From Membranipora membranacea (Eukaryota; Bryozoa; Gymnolaemata; Cheilostomatida; Membraniporidae): DNA of 64,000 nt. The translations under genes and the position numbers were made by a program. The DNA lies in NCBI GenBank assembly GCA_914767715.1, contig OU612072.1:23748001-23812000 (forward strand), written 5' to 3'. Positions 41,301 to 53,300 of the stretch are shown piece by piece. The notes beneath the pieces are model-generated. The model had not been told where the DNA came from. It did no database searches and was given only the letters and a program-made list of their open reading frames with translations. How positions within the stretch are numbered: the first letter of the stretch is position 1; every line of letters starts with the position of its first letter.

Positions 41301-44300
41301 TTTGTTAAAACAGTTTTAGACATCTCAGTAATAACTTTTTTTTTTTCACACTGCTGTTTCTGTGTATAGGTCGGGGAAGCAATAGACATTCACTGTTGAC
41401 GCCGATATCACATTTATGAACTCAAAGAACCTTACCGGCATCGGCAAAATTAAGTTTGGCCACGGTAAAGGCCATTAGATTTTGACTACAGCACAGATAT
41501 ATTCTTCCTTGTGAAACGACAATAAAATTAGCAATCCAATTTGAGCTGACTGGTTGTGTTCACTCACAACTACGAATAATTTTAAGGTGCTGGTGCTTAG
41601 AACAGGCTCATCCAACAAAATATTTCTGATCTTGTGTTATAGGTATTCTTTACATTTTTATAGTACTGATGGAAGTTTTGAGGGTAAATGGCTGTATGTA
41701 TTTCAATGTTTATTGGCTAATGATTGTCTCATATCATAAAAAGTTCTGGTTCTGGAGACAAATTATTAATACCTTTTACATACACTCACCAATTTTCTTT
41801 GTGTTTGAATAATAAGGGGCTGGACAGGGGCTGATATCATGCCCAGCGTCCCTTGACTTTTCACATTATTACATTGATGGATATATATTAAACTGTGGCT
41901 CACAGCACAAACTAATTACGTCGTGTCGCGCTATTTAAGTGGGACAGTATTGAATGTTATTGGCCTGTCTAGGTAGTATATTAAGTCTATGATTAGCTGT
42001 CTCAGCAATTTAACAAATCATCTGGAGTTACTGCAGAATTAATAGCAAAATGTTCAACTCAATAACAGCGGTAATACATCTAGGCTCTTGATCTTTATTT
42101 TCTTTCTAATGAATAATGTCAGGGGGGTCTTTCAAGTAAAAAAATCCAAATTAACAATCTGATCGCTCAATCAGTGAGTGGGCGAGACCTGCAAGGGTAT
42201 TGCTCAGAAAATCCCTCATTCTTTGACTGACTTATAAATACATTCAGAGTGAGTGATCTTGGAACAAATTTGTCTACTTGAATGACCAAGTGAGTGATAA
42301 TTTTGAGTGTTGTGATAATGATAGTTTGCTTTGTAAAGGAAATCTCATTCTTATCGAAAGACTGTCTTGAGCAGCCTTGAAGGTTACAAGTCAATATTGT
42401 CATGCAAACTGAAATTCAATTCAATAAATAGAACAAATCTTCATCAAACTTGGGGCTCCCGCGTTTGATTGAGTGTTTTAAACTTGAGAAAAAGATTTAA
42501 ATGAAAAATCAATAGAATATTTCCCCATTTGAAGCAAACTGAATTCCGTCCAATAACTCAGATTGGGTTTGTTGGTTCAGGGAGAATTCTCCCTGGTTGG
42601 TTTGAACAGATAACTCAGCAAAACAACAACAAACCAAAACCCATCAGTGTTTCTGATTTTGGATCGCAGGATCCTGGGTGGAGCCCCACCGGGTGCATTG
42701 TTTGTCTTAGAAAAAATGATCACCTTCATTAACAATTGATCTTGCTGGCTCAGCTCTCACAGGCATTTAGGTACAGCAGTTTTATGTCGAGTCCAGTTGG
42801 TTAGAAGAATTTATTCTGAAGACTAGAGTTTTACAATTGAAGATTGCTTTATTTTCTCTCAAGAATTTGAAGATAGCATTGTGTGCAGGGAGCCCCAAAC
42901 TTCATGGTGGTTTTTTCTGCCATTGTCACAAGGTAACCCTGGAATCAGATATCATATATAAAAGATAAACAAAGTATCATAGAATTCAAACCACCTCTGA
43001 TGTTACCTTTACATATAACAAATCCTGTCGGTGGTTACATCTGTTTGGACATCTTCAGCCTGAAAATAAGTCTCATTGACTCCTTTTCCATGGTTTAAAG
43101 AAAACATGGCTCATCTGTCTCTTGGTCCTCTATCCTTTATCTTGATATGCCCACCTACTTTGTTTAATACGTTATTTTTATTCTCTTCATTTGATTATGG
43201 CACAATATTTACAGGCACACCCAGAGCTAGACATGCAGAATTTCTCACCTCTGAGGACTTTGTAAAGACCGATGGGTTTGAAACAATCTACCAGAGGCTG
43301 AAACACTATGAGGTGGTAGACAACGCTTTGATGCCACCTGTTATCATACTGACAGGTAAGACCTGGTTATATGATCGATAACATGCTTATCAGCCAACAT
43401 ACGCAAGTATCTAACCGATATCAAAATTAACTGAGCTTGGGATGGTGTAGGGATGCAGTGAACAATCAGTAAATTTGCCAATTATAGGTCGCGAGAAATC
43501 CCCTAACTGTGACATGGCATACAAGAAGAACTGAAGTCAAGTTCTCAATTTCCTGCTGCTTGTTTTTAATGACATATTATATCAAAATTATATTTGTTCT
43601 CACCTCAATGTTAAACAAGATAATTAGGGGTTCCCCTTTAAGAGGGGGCGACTAATACGCTATTTCCTGGTTAACCCCCAACAAGTTAGAAATACGATGT
43701 ATGAAGTGGATACAGTAAGTTGCTGGGGAACAGCATAGGCAGGGCAAAAACTTCATAGTTGGCACTTTGGCCTCGTTACATCAAAAAAGAGGAAAATTTA
43801 GACCCAGTCACACATCCCATGCACCAAAATCACCTTTCACATATTGAGAAATACAATAACCTCAGTAGTACTTTGGGCGGAAAGTGGGAATTGCAAAAGA
43901 CGATATCTGGTGTCTTTTCAGTAATTTGATAATAGGAACAAAGAAAACCCGCGAACAGGCGTCATGCCTGAGCTGAGGTACGATAACTACAAAATATGAG
44001 GGTCGAAGGCCTGGCTTTTATTTACTACCAAGATGTAGAATTGACCTTGAGTGAAGTGATATTTGACTGTTCCTACATGAGGGCAAAGTAATTTTTATGA
44101 CAAAGGTGCCTGGATACAGCTACTAGTAGCACATAATAACAATATTCTTGTTATGAATCCTGCAAAAATGCTATAATCAAGCCAAAATAGAAAAAAAACC
44201 AACAAATTTTACATGAGCTGAACTTGACCTGTCTTTTTCACTTTGGTACAGTTTTAGAGATAAATAATAATCTGTTTATGTAGGGAGAAGTGGTATAGGA

Positions 44301-47300
44301 AAGACAAAGACGGCGCACCAACTTCTTAAACTCTATAAGATGAATAATCCTGAAGAGAATTTCCTAGAGTACTCATTTGAAACCAACTCGGTTGGCGTGT
44401 TGGTTGACAGTGTAGGCAAATTTGTTGATTCTGCCTCTTCACACATGACCCAGACATTACTGCAGAAATTCGATTTTCTCAGACGCCTATGCAATAAAGC
44501 TAAAGAGCCAGAGCCGACTAATTACCAGAAAGCTAGAGACCCGAAGTATGCATTTTCACCCAGACATGTAAGGGATGTCTTCACAGAATTATTCCAGGTA
44601 CTGGACAAAACTTTCCCTAAGCGTACTAAATGCTTGATTTTCGATGATGCTGAGCAGAACACTTCGGTTTTACAACACCTGGACGACTTTTTGGGTCAAT
44701 TTATGCAAGGAAACATTCATGAGAAATGGAAAATCATCATCACCACACAAGATAGTGAGAAGGGAAAGTGGCTTACTGGTTGTGACTACCTGACAGAGAG
44801 CAACTTCTTCAAGATTCAGGGCTTCAATCTTCCACAGATAAAGCTGTACCTGAACCATCCGCAAGAATTGTCAGCAGACACACTGCTTCAGTTATATGAC
44901 AAGCTCGGTGGGCTGCCTCTGGCATGGAGTGAAATTAGAAAGAAATTTATCAGTCTTACAGTGAGTGACATGTCAATGTACTTTGTAATGTTTATTTGGG
45001 TTAGCGTACTAGAGATGCTGTCTCACCTGACTTCCGACAACGAATCAATAACCATCCACAATTGATTTGCTTCCATAGTTAACCTTTCTCTCTTCAATTC
45101 TGCTTTTCGATATCTTGACTATGACTTACCCATAAGGATTTCATCAGATCACTACTCTCAAACCTGAGCCCTATTCCGTATCTATCAGGGTGTTCAGTTA
45201 TGATACTTGTTTGTTGTTGCAATATCTATTAATATGAAATATTTTTCATTATTATTGCAGAAAAAACAACAGCCTGTTTACTTGCATGATCTCCAGGAAC
45301 ACAAACGCGTGAGCCTTGGCCTCCATACAAGCATGACTCGGATGATAAATTCGTTAGAGAATCCAGACTTGGCAGCAGATACGTTGAAAATGTCATGTCT
45401 AATGACTGATAGTATATCAACTAATTTTCTTCTTTCATTGGCTTCAGTTGCTACAAGATATGCTGAGAGCTGGGTATGCGAGATTAAGCTTGATATATCT
45501 TAATGTTTCCTTAGACTTTTTCAACTATATCTCTCATTTAATTTTCATAAGCAAATTAATCTATGAAATATTCGTCAGCCATCTCAATGCTTTCACTGGT
45601 CACTTTCATGTTATTATGTTTATCATTTCCAGAAGAGCCTTGTATCACAAACACAGGGGCAGTGTGCTGCTTTGATCAAAGGGCTACAGAGCAGGGATCT
45701 GTGTGAGTTAATCGACACAAAAGAAGGCAAAGATTTAAGTTTACACAAGCTTGTCAAGTTGGCAGTGTTGGAGTTCACTCACAATGACAGTGATAAGGCC
45801 GAGAGACTTCGACTAGGAAGGTATTTTGTATACTTATTTCTCAGCAGCATATTTGTGCTCTGATTGGCTTGGTTGGTGCTCCCAAACCTATCAGAGCCAA
45901 CACATTGGCTATTCATTTGGTACAGATCATTAATCGCTTATCTCAATGTCGAGTATTGTCTTATACTTGTTGAGTTTTCAGTATAGCAGCACACACTGTC
46001 CAAACGAAATCAAACTAGTATTAGTGCTGTGATGGCAACGAGACGGGACAATTCCCGGTCTCGCGAGACTTGTCTCCTCGGGACAGTATCTCGTCTCGTC
46101 GGGACAGACAACTCTTACTACAGGTCGAGACCACTGGCATTGTAAATGGTAGTAGCTGGTCAAAACATTGCCTTCACCCAGACTCGAACCAGTGACCTAG
46201 TGATCAGCAGTCCATGCTCTTACCCACTACACCACGGTTATTATATGATGTCACATATAATTCTGACTATGATATAATGGAATGATAGTTATTAGTCATG
46301 CTTTTGCTGCAATTATTTAACGGAAATGTTATCTGATTGGCTGTCAGATTTGATTGATTGGCTGTCTGTTTTGATTGATAAGTCAAGGCCATATCTATGT
46401 AAACAACTTCTGTTAAAAAGATGGAATGGATGATCAATGTGGAGCTTTCTCATTGATTTGAACCTGGGGCAAGAGGGAGAAGGGATACAATGACTAATGG
46501 GGTATCAAATTGTATAAATATGAGGAGATAGTTGAGCCTAAGCATATCCAGAAGCTGAATCACTTGACTGGTTGGTATAATAACCAAGAAGAAACAGCTT
46601 CTCCTTGGTTTTACTATTTCTTTTTTTTTTTTTTCTATGCACTAGGTCTTATTTGACCGCCCTATTTAACGGGCCCCCTTAAGCTCGGGTGGCTTGTGTG
46701 GGGTAGTGCCCTATACCCTTGCCCGCCGTTGCCGGCTACTCTTTTTTCGAAGAGGCAGAGGGGGATCTTTATACTGCATGCAAGCACACAGTAGACCTCC
46801 GGTATTTATGGTCCTGATCCGAACAGACCTGGCTAGGATGAATGGCTTGCCAGTACCAAATCAGAAATGACAGCCGGCGCCGGGAATCGAACCTGGATCA
46901 TAAGATCACAAGTCCATACCCTTAGCCGTCAGACCACTCCTGATTTTATTTAGTTATCACTATAGACAGGCCTATGTTTTAGATTGGCTGAGGAGGATTA
47001 CAGTAGGATTACACCCATAAATCATGAGTATAAATTTGGGCAATGACAATCATGTGTGGCAGGCTGATACTCATACAAAATTTAATTTGCAAGAATTAGT
47101 GGAAATCTGCACGAGCGTGCCGTGTGGCTTTCTATAATTCAATAAATACTTGACAGAATTTGATGAAACTTGGTTTCAACATAGATCCTTATTGCTATAG
47201 ATCATAAGTTACAACTTGAATCAAATGTACTATAAGCTGATTGCACTAGTGATAGTGAATGAATATCCACCATTCTTTTAAATTGTGATATCTGAAGAAT

Positions 47301-50300
47301 GTTTTATCGGCATCGTTATATGTCTCGGTCTCGTCCCGGTCTCGTCCCGAATTTTCTTGCTGTCTCGGTCTCGTCCCGTCTCGCCAAAATCTGACAATTT
47401 GCCATCACTAACTAGTGCAACTGCTTAGATGGAGAAAAATCATGGTACACTAGGCATAAAGCAAGTGATTCCTGCCTCGTTTTAGGATGAGCTTGATGGC
47501 TGTTATCACAGCGACGTATCAAAATCAATCCAAAGAGGCATATGCACTCGACAGCGATATATTCAAACACAGGAAATGTGTTTCTAAGTACATAGAGAAG
47601 CTGAGGACAGAGAATATTCTATCAAGGGATACCTCACCTGCTATACTGGTTTGTTATACAAAGAATTTAACATTATGGTTGCATTGTTTCGATTGTAGAG
47701 AAAAATCCAAATTTCTTAAACATGACGACAGACGTTTGTCATTGTAGTCACTGGTAATCCTGAGTATTTAGTCATTTTGCCATTTAATTTCTGAAATTTG
47801 ATAAGTGGGTGCCTGTGAAGGAAAGGTATGTGTATGATAAATTGGCAAACCATTCTCCTATAATAGGGTCTAAAATACAGGTATTTCTGTTTTCTAGCTT
47901 TTCTATGTGCACTTTTTGTCACTGATGGCGCGTTCTTTGCTGGGAAAGAGTAATCATGCGCACACTCATGAGGCTATTTCATTACTGGAGAGAGCTCTAG
48001 ATGTGTATTCTGATATATTCACAGGGCAGAATTATAATCAATTCAGGTAACTCTCTAGATCACTGTTTTGTTGTTATTCTGAGAAACACTCTATGTATAC
48101 TATTGACCAAGATTCGAACCTGCAACTCTCAGATTGAGAAGCTTGAGTCCTTACAACTACACCACCATGCAATAAACAGACCAATTATTTTGACCATATA
48201 TCCTCTATGCTAGGTAAGGTCAGGCGCCGGATGATAAGATTAAATACACTGGTAAACGCTGTAACCCATTTCAATCTACACAACGGTCGAACTCACTCTA
48301 GTCTTAGCAGCCTTAACAGGAAGTGGGGGCAGGAAGACACCCTGGAAGGATAAACTCAAAATATATCTACAAGAGCGCATGTACCTTGGGCTTTTGAGGA
48401 AGTAGTGCTTTGCACATGTGCAATAGCTTATGATAATAAATATTGATATATATATATAATGTTTATTATGTATTTGGCTTTGTACATGTGAACATTGAAC
48501 ATCTGTTGTAGCTTATCGTTAAGTTATAGTTGTTGTTCCTCTATTTGGTAGGATCCCAGATGTTCCCGAGTCAACTGACGTGGATCGGGCTAGGTATCTG
48601 TTAGAGGAGGCATTGAGGAGACATACATGCCCGTTGTACCGAATAGGTAGTCAGGAATATCCTGATATGATAGCGAATATGTTGTCACCTCATAACAAGC
48701 TTGCAGAGAAAGACAGAGAATTGTTAGGCTTGGAAAAGGTCTTCCACATCCCCTACATACGGAAGGGAGTTATAAGTGAAAGGTGAGGAATGGACTAGTG
48801 CCGGAGGTCCTAAACCAGTCACTGTCTTGGCAATATGTTGCACTCAATTTGGGAAAACATTTCAATAAATATTTTCTTTTCCAGTTATCTGATTAAATGT
48901 TGGAAACAAGGGATGACCATCTCACCTTCAATAGAAGAGTCCATTTATCCAGCAGAAGTTCTAATTGGAATTTACAGCGCTTTGGTAAATGCAATGAGGG
49001 TTTCACAAGCAGGTTAGACAGTTTTAATAGCATACAGATGGGTGCCTTGCCTTTCTATTTCATTATCACTATCTCTTTTTATTACTTAATTTGATGTACC
49101 TTGGTCATTGATGACAAAAATTTACTCTTGCAATTATCCTGCATCAATAAATCACCTTTTGATCAACAGCCGATTCTTCGTGGCGCAACAGAAACAGTCC
49201 AAAGAGTGACACAGAAGTTCCTGGGCAATCAGTTGATGACCGAACAATAGAGACCAAAGAGAAGAGGGCCTATCAATACGGATCAGCTGGCATGATGCTG
49301 TGCAGGGTGGTTGAAACTGAGTTTCAAATAGCTTTGGCACAGGAGGAAAAAATCAAGGAGGATCTTCTTGTCCTAGATATCATGACAGAGAGAAAAGACA
49401 ACTTTGGTGAGTGAGATATATCATTCATGAATAAATCATTATTGCAGGACACATGGTAATCCATCTCCAACTGGCTGTACCTTTTTTACCGGTTAATAAC
49501 AGAGAATAGTTTCCCATCAATAACAAATTATGGTCAAATAGACGGGATAGAATTCAAACTGAGACTGTCAGGTGCCCATCTAGTTTAGCTTACTATAGTG
49601 GTGAAGTTTTGCAATTAGTAAGTTTTGATTGTGAAGTCAAACTGTGTACAAAAAAGGGGTGGAACGAGTATCATACCTGGTACCGAATCTCGGGTTTGTT
49701 ATCTCGGGTTTGACACCGGGCCAAGTCAGGTTTGACTTGTTTGAAGTGCCAATTACTTTGTCGATATTTAACCATTATTATGTATTTGCAAACTACAATG
49801 TCCTTTTATCACATGAATTCACTTCATCTAAATGAAGATCAATATAATTAGGATACCTCTGCAACATGAGCCCTTTCATGTGGCTGTGATCACTGTTTTG
49901 TTGCATCATCTAGGTCAGCTGTGGGCAACCTGCGGCCTTTTTGCCAGTGCGGCCTAATGGGTAATATTTTGCGGCCTAATTGTGGCCTCATGCCTAGAAA
50001 AGTTATTACGCATCAATTTTGATTCCTCTTTCGTTATGTGGAGAACTAAGTATGTATAGCGCCTGTACAATATGTTTCAAAAATAGTGGCAATTCTGTAC
50101 TATGCAAATAGCAAAACTTCCCCAGCCACTCTACACAAAATCATCATAACTGTAGCACTGGTGTCAACGACTATCTTAAGTTGGTTTTCTTTCAAAAATA
50201 GCACAAAACAGTGACCTTTGGATGTTAAAATTACAAAGTTCTCTACCATAATAGTTATTAGTATTTTTTGCAAAACAGTCACTTTGGACGAAAGGCAGAT

Positions 50301-53300
50301 TTGTATCAAAAAGTCTCTTTGTTACAAGTGCTCCAGCATTATGCTTGAAATGTTCAATATTGCCTTTCATTTCACAACCATTTGCAAAAGAATTCTCCCT
50401 TGCATGAGGGTGGGCGCTGTAAGATGAAAATTATGACAGGGCGTGAAAAATCTCAAAAAAATTTTCGCTCCGCGAAAATTCTTTATTCTCCATCACAACA
50501 GTCCCGTCATGATCTTTTTACACTTTAACCCCTGGGATGGCAGTACAGCACCCCTCCCACACCCGCCCTGCCCTTTGTCATACACATGTAACACAGAGAT
50601 ACAGACACGCATAAAATCAAATCATGAGGTAAAATGACGTCACAAAACTCCAGAAGATTAGATGAACCAGTATTTCTGTTGAGTTCTTGCAACATAATGC
50701 AGTCTTTGCACAAATATGTTTAGTATTTACAAAATAGGAAGCGCCAAAATTGTCACTCCAGTTCCAATTTTATCCCTGAAAGATATGCTGCGGCCTTTTG
50801 AGTTGAGTCTGCGTAAAATGTGGCCTTTTTCAAGAAAAGGTTGCCCACCCATGATCTAGGTCATAACACCATTTATTTGCAAATTTTTCACACCATTAGA
50901 TTTCTGTCGTCTTTAGTTTTATTTAGTTCTTCTTCAGTGTGACTTAACCTAAGATTAATACTTTGTAAACAATGTTAAGATGTGGACTTCAAGGTAATGC
51001 CCATCTCTTAGACATGTGAGTTGAGTAATCTTGGTCTACAGACTAGATCTAACGCTTGCCAGCAGGTAAAACTAGCAGTTGTTTGTACTGAGTTTATTAC
51101 AGTCACACTAGTCAGGTGGAGAAAGAAAATTTGGGTTTTATCTACTGGGACCAACCACACACTAAATTTACTCCTTGCTTGGCCAGATAGATAAGATACA
51201 CCTAATCCAAAATGAGTACCACTACCAGTACCAGTCAATGCTGGAAAGAGTTTGCTAGGTCTGGTCAAAACAATGTGGAATGCAACATATGCCAGAAGGT
51301 TCTATCAACTTAAACTGGTAAGGATGAATCAACATCCAGCATGAAGAGACACATAGCTAGGTATCATGATGCCAAATTCAAGGAACTGTATCCCCTACAG
51401 CTGCACCACAGTCTTCCTCCAATCCAAGCAGCAGCACCTCCACAGCTCAGCCTACCATCTCCGAATGTCTCAACAAACAAAAGCCTCTTGCTGGGTCTAC
51501 ACCTAGAGCTCAGAGTTTGACTGACTCTATACTCTACATGATATGTGTTGATCTGCAACCCTGAGAATGAACTATTTTACCAAGGTTATCTGTGTGTATC
51601 ACTTATAAAAAGTGGCTTCTGGTCATCAGTGCACAAAGATTGATGACATTGTTTGTTACATTTTATTTTTATCATGTATGTTTTACCATTCTTTATACTG
51701 ATGGTCAGGATTTAGACCAGCGAATGTTTTTAGACTATGCTTGCAAGTTGCAATCATCAAAATCACTCACCGGTATGTAAAGAAAATAAGTAACAAATAA
51801 AATTTACAAGCATATTTGCAATACCCATCAAATGCTGCCATGGTGACAAACCATAAACCTAGTGAGGTGTCATTACGATGATCAAAATTTCGTATAGGGC
51901 CTACCTCTTTAGTTGTACCGCGTCATCACTCAAACCTGACCCGTGCCGACCGGCATCGGTTTTTTCCTCAAGTGCCATACCCGACCCGGTGTCAAAATTT
52001 CCGACCCGTTCCACCCCTAGTACAAAAGCACACTTTCAACTGAATGTATAATTATGTCTAATTGCAATAATCAAAAAATAATTTCTACCTTCAAAATATT
52101 TGTTCCAATTGAAGTATTTGGGATAAATTTTTACACCTGAAAACACTTTTACATTTCCGGGGGTAAAAATTCATCTGTAGAATGTAATGTTCTTTTCGGA
52201 TACATCTATACTTCCTTCACCTACTGTCTATGACATTGTGTCTGATGATTGAAAGAAAATACAATGAGAATGTCATAATTGTCTTCTCTCCTTCATTTTA
52301 CACAGAAATGTTAGACGCTGCCACAGACAGAATCACATATGAGTTTGGTATAAAGCGTACATTTATCAAGCGGGATCGATTACTTTCTGATGAGATTGCT
52401 ATTCCCAACAGCAGTAAGTTTTGATCACAATGGTTTGAATATATTTTCTGTTCTGTTTATCATGTCCATGGTCGCTGTATACTGATGGCCGGATTGTGAA
52501 TACTAGAGTTGTTTGTGTCACCTTCTCAGTTACCCTGTTTTTACTAGCTTTGTTGGTGGCGGAAGGGGGGAGAACAAAGCTTTTCGAGTCTTGAGTTCAA
52601 TTGCCGAGAGGATAGTTGTCCCCCGCATTTAATACTTACTGCTGTCAAAACTCGACACATCATGATATGACCATACCATAACCTTGCGTTGATATATCCT
52701 GCTGAATGGTAATGGTATGGGCTGCTAGGAAGGTGAAGAGGTGGTTACCAAATGTGACCCTGATTGGTTATAATTTTCTAAGACAATGGCATTTGTAGAA
52801 TACTGAGAGACTCTAATTGTTGAGGCGCACATTCGTCTCTGCAGGATAGGGCCTCAACATAGCCTGGACCCACTCATTCACCATCACAGAGACAACCAGT
52901 TAGAACATAAGTATGATGATGGTGAATGAGTGGGTCCAGTCTATTAACCTAAATTGAAGCGGGCACAATTTGCCCTGGACAACTCCTAGAATGGGTGAAT
53001 GAGAGAGTAAGGAGAATGAGACTGAGACTGAGAGAGAAACTCAACTATTCGACACTGTTTCCTCTATCCACCCATCAAACAAGCTTAAGTTTTTGGTCAG
53101 GAGCACATCCACTGTGGAATATATTATAATTAACTTAACCTCTAGTCTTGGAGAATTGAAATTTAGAAGAGATTGTTGTGATTCCATTGAAAAAAAATAG
53201 GAAAAGCATAGACACTCATGGGGAAACCACTGATCCTGAAATTGGCTTTAGCAAGAATATAGGCTTATTTCCATAGAATAGAGTCAAATGTGCACTCTCT

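Larger units (their letters stand above)
46022..47410. mobile_element. Non-autonomous hAT-like element
   Basis: The left end is 'tagtgctgtgatggcaa' and the right end, read inverted, is 'tagtgatggcaa', flanked by actagtat and actagtgc (6 of 8 bases shared, a possible 8-bp target duplication). Both ends carry subterminal repeats of the gtctcgtcccg type (46035-46110 and 47315-47390), a layout common in hAT elements. No transposase reading frame is seen. It lies in the gene D intron between exons ending at 45820 and starting at 47486, and it hosts a SINE at 46.6-46.95 kb. Confidence 0.6.
49654..52019. mobile_element. hAT transposon, internally decayed
   Basis: Terminal inverted repeats are (a/t)aggggtggaacg at both ends. 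They are flanked by a perfect 8-bp target duplication gtacaaaa at 49646-49653 and 52020-52027. The 2366-bp element contains a BED-finger remnant near 51.2-51.4 kb and a second hAT nested at 49916-50853. No full transposase catalytic domain is present, so it is non-autonomous. It sits in the 2.9-kb intron of gene D between exons ending at 49406 and starting at 52306. Confidence 0.9.

Noticed and set aside
42529-42732. Possible 5' exon of gene D
   Set aside because: No donor site in the phase needed by the exon at 43215, and the segment has a repeat-like palindrome (gggagaattctccct).
51592-51780. Gene D exon candidate
   Set aside because: It lies inside the hAT element bounded by gtacaaaa duplications, and the exon at 52306 already fits phase directly after 49406.
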